Assembly: GCF_006334915.2 (NCBI RefSeq)
Contig: NZ_VDMA02000003.1
Location: 310,001-374,000 of the forward strand
DNA from: Microbispora catharanthi
GTDB lineage: Bacteria > Actinomycetota > Actinomycetes > Streptosporangiales > Streptosporangiaceae
Direction of reading: 5' to 3'
DNA: 64,000 bases
The translations under genes were made by a program, and so were the position numbers. This document shows, one piece after another, positions 43,502 through 50,690 of this stretch. The notes under the pieces are model-generated. The model saw only the letters and a list, made by a program, of their open reading frames with translations, did no database searches and was not told the DNA's origin. Each line of letters begins with the position of its first letter. Positions within the stretch are counted from its first letter, which is position 1.

Positions 43502-44482
43502 ATGGGCTGGTGGTTGGTCAACGCCGACACTCTCGCGGAGAGCCGGTTCGTGATCTCCCCGCTGGCCGAGGCCACCGCCTGCCTGTTCACCCTGGAGAGG
43601 GCGTCGGCCGCGCATCCCGGCGAGCGGGCATGGCTCGACGCCCACCTGCCCGCCTACCGGTCCCGCCTGGCCGGCGACCCGATCACGGCGCTGCTGCTGC
43701 GGGCCGCGCGGGGACGCAACTGGACCGCCGACTTCCTCACGCCCGCTCCGACCGGCGAGGGCGAGCCCGCCTTCGAGGAGGAACTGGCCCGCGTCCGCGC
43801 GACCCCGCCCGAGACCGCGCACGCCGACATCGAGGTGGCGCTGCGCGGCCCGTTGCCGGAGCCGCTGCGCCGTCCCGACCTGCCCGAACGCGCGGCCGGC
43901 CTGCTGGAGTGGGTGTGGACGCGAACCGTGCTGCCCGACTGGCCACGCCGTCGGCGGATCATGGAGGCCGACATCGTCGCCCGCGTGGGCCATGTCAGCC
44001 AGGGCGGCTGGGCCGCCGCGCTGAACGACATGCGCAAGGGGATGCGCTGGCTCGGCGGCAACCGGTTGCAGATCAACACCTACGACTACCCGCCGAGGCA
44101 GATCGGCGGGGCGAGGCTGATGTTCGTCCCGGTCACTCCCCGCCAGGCGTGGACCGCCTGGACGGCGGGCCGGCACTACGCCCTGGTCTACCCCTGCTCG
44201 GGAACGCTGGCCGAGCCGGACCGGGCGCCGGCGCCCGAGACGCTCGGCAGGCTGCTCGGCCCGGCGCGGGCGCGGGTGCTCATGCTGCTCTCCGCGCCGA
44301 AGAGCACGACCCATCTCGTGGCGCTGACCGGTCAGGGGCTGGGATCGGTGGGCCGCCACCTCAAGGTGCTCCTCGACGCCGGTCTCGTACGGCGCCGCCG
44401 GGCCGGGCGGTCGGTCCTGTACTACCGCACGCCCCTCGGCGACGCCCTCGCGGCGAGCGACGCGGATTATCGTTCGCTATAG
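43502..44482 (+). CDS. Winged-helix (ArsR-like) regulator with large N-terminal domain
   Basis: A 326-residue protein. Residues 1-240 are a soluble domain of unknown function, starting MGWWLVNADTLAESRFVISPLAEATACL, that is common in actinobacterial regulators. Residues 240-320 form an ArsR-type winged helix (ARARVLMLLSAPKSTTHLVALTGQGLGSVGRHLKVLLDAGLVRRRRAGRSVLYYRT). GGGGAGG precedes ATG 43502. It is divergent from an MFS exporter and presumably its repressor. I do not know what the N-terminal domain senses. Confidence 0.85.
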   Translation: MGWWLVNADTLAESRFVISPLAEATACLFTLERASAAHPGERAWLDAHLPAYRSRLAGDPITALLLRAARGRNWTADFLTPAPTGEGEPAFEEELARVRATPPETAHADIEVALRGPLPEPLRRPDLPERAAGLLEWVWTRTVLPDWPRRRRIMEADIVARVGHVSQGGWAAALNDMRKGMRWLGGNRLQINTYDYPPRQIGGARLMFVPVTPRQAWTAWTAGRHYALVYPCSGTLAEPDRAPAPETLGRLLGPARARVLMLLSAPKSTTHLVALTGQGLGSVGRHLKVLLDAGLVRRRRAGRSVLYYRTPLGDALAASDADYRSL

Positions 44483-44488
44483 TGAACG
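44471..44488 (+). promoter_or_regulatory. Palindromic operator overlapping a -10 box, upstream of the XRE-cupin gene
   Basis: CGTTCGCTATAGTGAACG is an 18-base palindrome with a single mismatched pair. Its centre contains TATAGT (44478-44483), a good -10 box. It overlaps the stop codon of the upstream gene and lies 24 bases before ATG 44513. This is the expected form of an autorepressor site. Confidence 0.65.
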
Positions 44489-44512
44489 TATGGTTCCGTT
44501 GAAAATGCCGTC

Positions 44513-45058
44513 ATGAGCGGGGCGGCCGCGGCGATCGGCGCGCAGATCCGGCTGCGCCGGGCGCAGCGCGGGATGAGCGCGGCCGAGCTCGCCCGCCGTG
44601 CCGGTCTCGGCAAGGCGACGCTGTCCGGCCTGGAGGCCGGCACCGGCAATCCGACGATCGAGACGCTGGAGGCCGTCGCCCTGGCGCTGCACATCCCCCT
44701 GACCGACCTGCTGACCAGGGACACCGACGCCGGTCCCGTCCATCTGCCCTCGACGCCCGCGGCCGCCGACGGCCCGACACGCGAACTGCTGCGCCGGATC
44801 GGCAGCGGGCACAGCCTGGAGCTGTGGCGGCTGCGCGTGCCCCCGCACACCGACCTCGACGGCGTCCCGCACGCGCCCGGCACCGTCGAGCACCTGCTCG
44901 TCGCCGCCGGCGAGGTCACGGCCGGCCCGGACGACGACCCGCGCCTCCTCGGGCCGGGCGACCTGCTGGCCTTCGCGGGCGACCGCCCGCACCGCTACCG
45001 CACCGGCGACGCCCCGGCGGACGTCACGGTCGTCATCGCCTCGCCCGTGGCCGGCTGA
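44513..45058 (+). CDS. XRE-family regulator with C-terminal cupin domain
   Basis: A 181-residue protein. The N-terminal helix-turn-helix (MSAAELARRAGLGKATLSGLEAGTGNPTIETLEAVALAL, about 20-60) is followed by a cupin sensor domain (HAPGTVEHLLVAAGEVTAG, LLGPGDLLAFAGDRPHRYRTG). Such XRE-cupin proteins often control a neighbouring LysE/RhtB exporter, which is exactly what follows 89 bases downstream. The palindrome at 44471-44488 is a good candidate for its binding site. The ligand is probably an amino acid or related small molecule. Confidence 0.92.
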   Translation: MSGAAAAIGAQIRLRRAQRGMSAAELARRAGLGKATLSGLEAGTGNPTIETLEAVALALHIPLTDLLTRDTDAGPVHLPSTPAAADGPTRELLRRIGSGHSLELWRLRVPPHTDLDGVPHAPGTVEHLLVAAGEVTAGPDDDPRLLGPGDLLAFAGDRPHRYRTGDAPADVTVVIASPVAG

Positions 45059-45062
45059 GCCC

Positions 45063-45098
45063 TGCCTCCCCTGTCTCCCCTGCCTCCCTTGCCTCCCC
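45063..45098. repeat. Four tandem copies of a 9-base C-rich unit
   Basis: Units TGCCTCCCC, TGTCTCCCC, TGCCTCCCT and TGCCTCCCC follow directly after the stop of the XRE-cupin gene. This is a simple repeat in the short gap before the LysE gene, with no evident coding or hairpin potential. Confidence 0.8.
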
Positions 45099-45147
45099 CG
45101 CCGAACCCGTCCAGAGCCGGCCGAGCCCGGCCAGGAAGGACCCGCCC

Positions 45148-45780
45148 ATGTCGTGGTTGCCGTTGTTTCCCCTGCTCGGCGTCTGGATCCTGGTGGTGAT
45201 GAGCCCGGGTCCCGACTTCCTCATCGTGCTCAGACACTCGGCCGGCGGGTCGCGGCGCAGCGGCGTGCGCGCGGCCGCGGGCGTCGTCACCGGCATCGGC
45301 GTGTGGGCGGTCGCCGGTCTGTTCGGCGTCACCGTGCTCGTCCAGCGGTTCGAGTGGCTCTACATCGCCGCCCGCGTCGCCGGCGCCCTGTTCCTCGTCG
45401 CATTCGGCGTGGCGACCATCCGCGCCGCTCGCAAGCAGTCGTCCCCGGCCGGCGACGAGGCGGCGCCGGCCGTCGCCGCGCACGGTCCGGGCAGGCTGCG
45501 CGAGTGGCGCGCCGGGCTGCTGACCAACCTCGCCAACCCCAAGGCCCTCGTCTTCTTCGGCGCCCTGTTCGCCAGCCTGCTCCCGCACCGTACGGACCTC
45601 GCCATGCGGGCGGTCACGCTCGGCGCGATGCTGGCCGTGGCGTTCGCCTGGTTCTCCGCCGTCGCCTTCCTGGCCGGCAGCCCGTGGATCACCAGGGGCT
45701 ACCGGCGGCTGCGGAAGAGGCTCGACATGCTCACCGGCGGCCTGTTCGTCGGCATGGGCGCGCTGCTGATCACCCGCTGA
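45148..45780 (+). CDS. LysE/RhtB-family amino-acid exporter
   Basis: A 210-residue membrane protein with 5-6 TM helices. The N-terminus PLLGVWILVVMSPGPDFLIVLRHSAGGSRRSG is the LysE signature (SPGPDF), and GLLTNLANPKALVFFGALFASLLP is the second conserved segment. It exports amino acids or derivatives. AGGAAGGA lies 8 bases before ATG 45148. It is downstream of the XRE-cupin regulator and probably in the same transcript. Confidence 0.92.
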   Translation: MSWLPLFPLLGVWILVVMSPGPDFLIVLRHSAGGSRRSGVRAAAGVVTGIGVWAVAGLFGVTVLVQRFEWLYIAARVAGALFLVAFGVATIRAARKQSSPAGDEAAPAVAAHGPGRLREWRAGLLTNLANPKALVFFGALFASLLPHRTDLAMRAVTLGAMLAVAFAWFSAVAFLAGSPWITRGYRRLRKRLDMLTGGLFVGMGALLITR

Positions 45781-45836
45781 CGCCGCTCATACCCCGCCGA
45801 CCTCTCGATCTCCGCTCGTACGCCAGACGGCGAGCC

Positions 45837-46394
45837 TCAGCCGTCGAGCGTGACCGTGCCATACTCGTAGGCGGTGTCGCCGTTCTCGTCACCCGAGTGA
45901 CGGCGGCCCGTCATGACTTCGACAGCGCCCGCCATCGAGGCGTGGTGGGATTCCACCAGGGGGATGGTCCAGCCCCGGGACGTGAGCCGCACCACCCGTC
46001 CCTTCCAGAACAGCGTGCCGTAGTAGTACGTGGTCGTCCCGTTCTCGTCCCCCTTGTGCCGCCGACCGACGATGGCGTTGTTCTCCGGAGCGGAGAAGAA
46101 CGAGTCGCTCTCCTTCATCGCGTCGCCGAGGGGGAACTTCATCACCGTGATCTGTTCGCCGTCGATGTAGACCCGGCCGCACGTGTAACCGGTGATGCCG
46201 TTCTCGTCCCCGTAGTGCTCCCGGCCGATCAGCACCTCGTTGGTGGGGCACTGGAACGCGTGGTCCGACTCGGTCAGGTAGGCGCCGTACCCCTGGTAAA
46301 TCTTGACGGTGACCGCCGCGTTCGCCGGGGCGGCGGGGACCACGGACAGAGCGGCCACGGCGGCCACCGCGGCGAATGACGTCTTCTTCCACAT
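45837..46394 (-). CDS. Secreted protein of three GDENG-motif repeats
   Basis: A 185-residue exported protein. The signal peptide (1-26, ending ANA) is followed by three imperfect repeats of about 53 residues (near 41-93, 95-146 and 148-185). Each carries GRxHxGDENGxTxYxxG: GREHYGDENGITGYTCG, GRRHKGDENGTTTYYYG, GRRHSGDENGDTAYEYG. The first repeat has a Cys pair (Cys49, Cys72) that may form a disulfide. The acidic Asp-Glu-Asn core suggests a metal- or sugar-binding loop. I do not recognise a named family. It stands alone between the LysE gene and deoA. Confidence 0.82.
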   Translation of the reverse strand: MWKKTSFAAVAAVAALSVVPAAPANAAVTVKIYQGYGAYLTESDHAFQCPTNEVLIGREHYGDENGITGYTCGRVYIDGEQITVMKFPLGDAMKESDSFFSAPENNAIVGRRHKGDENGTTTYYYGTLFWKGRVVRLTSRGWTIPLVESHHASMAGAVEVMTGRRHSGDENGDTAYEYGTVTLDG

Positions 46395-46498
46395 GTGGAT
46401 CTCTCCTGTGACGCGGTTTCGCTTGCGGCACGGAGCATCACAGCGTCTTCTGGTGATCCACTTGTGGTTCGGTTGTCAGGGCGGCCGAACCGGGGCGT

Positions 46499-47782
46499 TC
46501 AGGCCGTGAGGCGGTCGATCACCAGGGGGAGCAGGTCGAGGCCGTCCTCGCCGATCTCGTACGCGCCCTCCAGAGCCTGGAGGGCCCGGTCGAACCTGGC
46601 GGCCTCGTCGGCGTACAGGGTCATCAGCGGGGCTCCGGCGCGGACCGTCTCACCGGGCTTGGCGTGCAGGACGATGCCCGCGCCGGCCGACACCGGGTCC
46701 TCCTTGCGGGCCCGTCCGGCCCCGAGCCGCCAGGCGGCCACGCCGACCTTGAGCGCGTCGAGCGTGCGCAGCGTGCCCGAGGCGGGGGCGACCACCACGG
46801 CCGACTCGGCGGCCGTCGGCAGCGGCGCGTCCGGGTCGCCGCCCTGGGCGACGATCATTCGCCGCCAGGCGTCCATCGCCGAGCCGTCCTTCAGCGCCTC
46901 CTCGGGGTCCCCGGCGCCCGGGACGGCGGCGGCCTCCAGCATCTCCCTGGCCAGCCGTACGGTGAGTTCGACCACGTCGGCGGGGCCGCCGCCGGCGAGC
47001 ACCTCGACGGCCTCCTCGACCTCCAGCGCGTTGCCCACCTTCAGGCCCAGCGGCCGGTCCATCGCGGTCAGCAGGGCGACCGTGCGCACCCCGGCGTCGG
47101 TGCCGAGCTCGACCATCGTCCGCGCGAGCTCCCGGGCGTCGTCCACGTTCTTCATGAACGCGCCGGAGCCGGCCTTCACGTCGAGCACGAGCGACCCCGT
47201 GCCCTCGGCGATCTTCTTGGACATGATCGAGGAGGCGATCAGCGGGATCGACTCGACCGTGCCGGTGACGTCGCGCAGCGCGTAGAGCTTCTTGTCGGCG
47301 GGCGCGAGGCCCGCGCCCGCCGCGCAGACGACCGCTCCGGCCGAGCGGATCACGGCGAGCATCTCGTCGTTCGACAGCGACGCCCGCCAGCCGGGGATCG
47401 ACTCCAGCTTGTCCAGCGTGCCGCCGGTGTGCCCGAGACCCCGTCCGGACAGCTGCGGCACGTACGCGCCGCAGGCGGCGACCAGCGGAGCCAGCGGCAA
47501 AGTGATCTTGTCGCCGACCCCGCCGGTGGAGTGCTTGTCGGCCGTGGGCCGGTCGAGGGAGGACCAGTCCATCCGCTCCCCCGACCTGATCATGGCCTGG
47601 GTCCAGTCCGCGATCTCCCTGCGGTTCATGCCGTTGAGCAGGATCGCCATCAGCAGCGCCGACATCTGCTCGTCGGCCACCTCGCCCCGCGTGTACGCGC
47701 CGATCACCCAGTCGATCTGGGCGGTCGACAGCTCACCCCGGTCGCGCTTGACGGTGATGACCTCGATCGCGTCGAACCCCAC
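46499..47782 (-). CDS. deoA: Thymidine phosphorylase
   Basis: A 427-residue enzyme that splits thymidine and deoxyuridine with phosphate to give base and 2-deoxyribose-1-phosphate. Signature motifs are DKHSTGGVGDK near residues 82-92, SGRGLGHTGGTLDKLESIPG, and LDVKAGSGAFMK. The start is GTG 47782 preceded by GGGGGAAG. It is the last gene of the nucleoside operon, 10 bases after cdd. Confidence 0.95.
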   Translation of the reverse strand: MGFDAIEVITVKRDRGELSTAQIDWVIGAYTRGEVADEQMSALLMAILLNGMNRREIADWTQAMIRSGERMDWSSLDRPTADKHSTGGVGDKITLPLAPLVAACGAYVPQLSGRGLGHTGGTLDKLESIPGWRASLSNDEMLAVIRSAGAVVCAAGAGLAPADKKLYALRDVTGTVESIPLIASSIMSKKIAEGTGSLVLDVKAGSGAFMKNVDDARELARTMVELGTDAGVRTVALLTAMDRPLGLKVGNALEVEEAVEVLAGGGPADVVELTVRLAREMLEAAAVPGAGDPEEALKDGSAMDAWRRMIVAQGGDPDAPLPTAAESAVVVAPASGTLRTLDALKVGVAAWRLGAGRARKEDPVSAGAGIVLHAKPGETVRAGAPLMTLYADEAARFDRALQALEGAYEIGEDGLDLLPLVIDRLTA

Positions 47783-47792
47783 ACTTCCCCCT

Positions 47793-48182
47793 CTATCGCG
47801 ACAGATCGTCGGGCCCGAAGGCGAACGGCAGGAAATCGGCCATCCGCATCGGCCCGTCGGGCGTCTCCACCAGCAGCTCGGCGCCGCCGTGTTCGAACAG
47901 CAGCTGACGGCAGCGGCCGCACGGCATCAGCAGCTCGCCGTGGCCGTCCACGCAGGTGAAGGCCACCAGCCTGCCGCCGCCGCTCGCGTGCAGCGCCGAG
48001 ACCAGCCCGCACTCGGCGCACAACCCCACGCCGTACGACGCGTTCTCCACGTTGCAGCCGGTCACGACCCGGCCGTCGTCGACGAGCGCCGCGGCTCCCA
48101 CGGGAAACTTCGAGTACGGCGCGTACGCGTGAGTCATGGCCTCGCGGGCCGCGACCCGCAGCGCCTCCCAGTCGATGCTCAT
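47793..48182 (-). CDS. cdd: Cytidine deaminase
   Basis: A 129-residue homotetramer-type enzyme that converts cytidine and deoxycytidine to uridine forms. Substrate-binding NVENASYG is followed by the zinc site: Cys and catalytic Glu in GLCAECG, and Cys-x2-Cys in MPCGRCRQ. The start ATG 48182 overlaps the stop of the upstream permease by 4 bases (ATGA), showing translational coupling to the nucleoside importer. Confidence 0.95.
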   Translation of the reverse strand: MSIDWEALRVAAREAMTHAYAPYSKFPVGAAALVDDGRVVTGCNVENASYGVGLCAECGLVSALHASGGGRLVAFTCVDGHGELLMPCGRCRQLLFEHGGAELLVETPDGPMRMADFLPFAFGPDDLSR

Positions 48183-49450
48183 TTCGCCTGCCCCCTTCGA
48201 TACGGGACGCCGTCGGCCGCCGGCATGCGCAGGCGTTGTGAGGCCAGCGACAGCACCAGCAGCGTGGTCAGGTGGGGGGTGAACGAGGTGAACTGCTCCG
48301 GCACCGTGTCCGTCACGGCGAACACCACGAACACCGCGATCGCCACGACCCCGGTGATCAGTGCCGCGCCCCCGCGCCGCTGCCGCACGAGCTGGTAGAC
48401 CGCCACGGCGACGAGCAGCAAAACGACGACGAGCAGCAGCGCGTGCACCGAGATGCCGCCCTGCCGGAGCTGGAGCGCGTCGGTGTAGCCGAACAGCGCC
48501 GCGCCACCGGCGAGCCCGCCGGGACGCCAGTTGCCGAAAATCATGGCGGCGAGGCCGATGTAGCCGCGTCCGCCCGTCTGCCCGTCGCGGTAGATTCCCG
48601 CGGCCACCAGCGACAGGAACGCGCCGCCGAGCCCGGCGAGCACGCCGGAGACGATCACGGCGGCCCACTTGTACAGGTAGACGTTGACACCCAGCGACTC
48701 CGCCGCGACCGGACGCTCACCGCACGCCCGCAGGCGCAGGCCGAACGGCGTCCGCCACAGGACGTAGAACGACAGCGGGACCAGCAGGATCGCCAGGATC
48801 GTGAACCAGGACACGCCCTGGGTGATGCCCCGCAGCACGCCCGCGAAGTCCGACAGCACGAACCAGTGCTTGGCCTCGACGGTCCGCAGCGGGTCGTCGA
48901 GGAAGCCCAGGCTCACCGTGCCCATCTTGGGCAGCGGCGGCGAGTTCTTCGTCCCGCCGCCCGGCATGCCGTCGAAGACGAGCTGGGACAGGTACTGGGT
49001 GAAGCCGACGCCGACGATGTTGATCGCCACGCCGGAGATGATGTGGTCGACGCCGAAGGTCACGGTCGCGACGGCGTGGATCGCCGCGCCCAGCGCCCCG
49101 CCGACGGCGCCGGCGACCACGCCCGCCCAGGGGCTGTGGAACTGGAGGGCGCCCCAGGCCCCGAACCAGGTGCCGAGCACCATCATGCCTTCGAGGCCGA
49201 TGTTGACCACGCCGGCCCGTTCCGACCAGAGGCCGCCGAGACCGGCGAGCCCGATCGGCACGGCGAGGCCGAGGGCGGCGCTGACCGTGCCCGCCGAGGT
49301 GATGTCGTTCGCCCCGGTCACCAGCCGCGCGATCGACAGCAGCACCACGAGCCCGGCCAGGCCGAGCAGGAGCACCGGCGCCGACAGCCGGAGGCGCCGC
49401 GCCTGCGGCGTCTCGACCGGGCGGTCGACCGGGAGGTCCGTCGCCGTCAT
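48179..49450 (-). CDS. Nucleoside ABC transporter permease 2 (BmpC/NupQ type)
   Basis: A 423-residue membrane protein with about 10 TM helices. Diagnostic segments are NIGLEGMMVLGTWFGAWG and GGRGYIGLAAMIFGNWRPGGL, which are the conserved loops of BMP-dependent nucleoside permeases. It is the fourth gene of the operon, following the first permease after a 109-base gap that contains a REP-like palindrome, and it overlaps cdd by 4 bases. Confidence 0.93.
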   Translation of the reverse strand: MTATDLPVDRPVETPQARRLRLSAPVLLLGLAGLVVLLSIARLVTGANDITSAGTVSAALGLAVPIGLAGLGGLWSERAGVVNIGLEGMMVLGTWFGAWGALQFHSPWAGVVAGAVGGALGAAIHAVATVTFGVDHIISGVAINIVGVGFTQYLSQLVFDGMPGGGTKNSPPLPKMGTVSLGFLDDPLRTVEAKHWFVLSDFAGVLRGITQGVSWFTILAILLVPLSFYVLWRTPFGLRLRACGERPVAAESLGVNVYLYKWAAVIVSGVLAGLGGAFLSLVAAGIYRDGQTGGRGYIGLAAMIFGNWRPGGLAGGAALFGYTDALQLRQGGISVHALLLVVVLLLVAVAVYQLVRQRRGGAALITGVVAIAVFVVFAVTDTVPEQFTSFTPHLTTLLVLSLASQRLRMPAADGVPYRRGQAK

Positions 49451-49511
49451 GCCGTCTCCTCGATTCCGTCCGGCCCGCTCATACGCCCTCCTCGCCTGGC
49501 GGCTCGGGGTC

Positions 49512-49565
49512 GCATGAGCGAAAACGCGCTGTGCCTACCGATTCGCTCGCTGCGCTCGCTCATGC
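49512..49565. repeat. REP-like imperfect palindrome inside the nucleoside operon
   Basis: GCATGAGCG (49512-49520) and CGCTCATGC (49557-49565) form 9-base arms, and the interior contains further CGCTCG copies. Read on the minus strand it gives the spurious MSERSERIGRH peptide often seen from dispersed intergenic repeats in actinobacteria. It lies between the two permease genes. Confidence 0.6.
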
Positions 49566-50690
49566 CGCCGCCTCCGCCTTCGGCGCCTCCTGTGGCGCGG
49601 CGAGCTCGCGGCTGACCCTGCGCTGCTCCGCGACGATCCGGTAGCGGTGGACCAGCTCGTACGCGATGATCACGGAGAGCACGACGACGCCCTGCATGAT
49701 CTGGACGATCTCCTTGGAGATGTCGAGCAGCTGGAGCTGGTTGGACGAGTTGTCCAGGAAGCTCCACAGCAGCGCGCCGACCGCCATGCCGACCGGGTTG
49801 TTGCGGCCGAGCAGGGCGATCGCGATGCCCGTGAAGCCGAGGCCGGCCGGGAAGTTGTTGCTGTACTTGTAGGAGGCGCCGAGCAGCTCCGGCATGCCGA
49901 TCAGACCGGCGACCGCCCCCGACATGACCATCGTGACGACGATCATCTTCTTCACGCTGACGCCGCTGGCCACCGCCGCGGACTCGGACTTGCCGGTCGC
50001 CCGCAGCTCGAAGCCGAACCGGGTGCGGTTGAGCACGACCCAGTACGCGACGCCGAGCAGGACCGCCACCACGATGAACCCGTTGACCAGCACCGGCGTG
50101 CCGGCGATGAGCGGGATGCCCGGCATGTGCGCGTCGTCGGGGATGGGCCTGGTGCCGAGGTCGTTGCCGGTCAGCACGCCGAAGTGCTCGCTGACCAGCC
50201 ATGACCCGAGGCCGGTGGCGATCGCGTTCAGCATGATGGTCGAGATGACCTCGCTCACGCCCCGGTACACCCGGAGCAGGCCGGCGATCGCGGCCCACAG
50301 GGCGCCGACGACCACCGCGGCGACGATCACGAGGACGATGTTGAGCACGCCGGGCACCACGGCGGCGCCGCCGAGCCCGGCGGCGACCACGGCTGCGAGC
50401 CGGTACTGACCGTCCACGCCGATGTTGAAGAGGTTCATCCGGAAGCCGACGGCCACCGCGAGCGCGGAGATGTAGTACATGACCCCCGTGTTGAGGATCA
50501 TGGCCATCGACCGCGGCTGAGTGCCGTAGTCCGCGAGGGTGGTGAACGCCTCCACGGGCGCCTTGCCCGCCACGAGCAGGACCACCGAGGTGATCAGGAC
50601 CGCGAAGACGACCGCGATGACCGGCGCGGCGACGGCGAGCCAGCCGCCCAGCCGCACCCGGCCGAGCACCCGGTCGAGGAACCCGTTCAT
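49560..50690 (-). CDS. Nucleoside ABC transporter permease 1 (BmpB/NupP type)
   Basis: A 376-residue membrane protein with about 9-10 TM helices. The loop MNLFNIGVDGQYRLAAVVAAGLGG and the segment GLGFTGIAIALLGRNNPVGMAVGALLWSFL identify the ribose/nucleoside BPD_transp_2 family. The start at ATG 50690 overlaps the ATPase stop (ATGA, 50687-50690). The frame extends upstream of this without a family match, so the overlap start is preferred. Confidence 0.93.
   Translation of the reverse strand: MNGFLDRVLGRVRLGGWLAVAAPVIAVVFAVLITSVVLLVAGKAPVEAFTTLADYGTQPRSMAMILNTGVMYYISALAVAVGFRMNLFNIGVDGQYRLAAVVAAGLGGAAVVPGVLNIVLVIVAAVVVGALWAAIAGLLRVYRGVSEVISTIMLNAIATGLGSWLVSEHFGVLTGNDLGTRPIPDDAHMPGIPLIAGTPVLVNGFIVVAVLLGVAYWVVLNRTRFGFELRATGKSESAAVASGVSVKKMIVVTMVMSGAVAGLIGMPELLGASYKYSNNFPAGLGFTGIAIALLGRNNPVGMAVGALLWSFLDNSSNQLQLLDISKEIVQIMQGVVVLSVIIAYELVHRYRIVAEQRRVSRELAAPQEAPKAEAAA

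Noticed and set aside
42241-45780. MFS, ArsR-like, XRE-cupin and LysE genes as one secondary-metabolite resistance cluster
   Set aside because: Each exporter has its own divergent or adjacent regulator and operator, and there are no biosynthetic genes nearby; independent modules are simpler.
49447-50298. Frame encoding an MSERSERIGRH-type peptide
   Set aside because: It arises from the REP-like palindrome and antisense reading of a permease gene; such peptides are frequent spurious calls.
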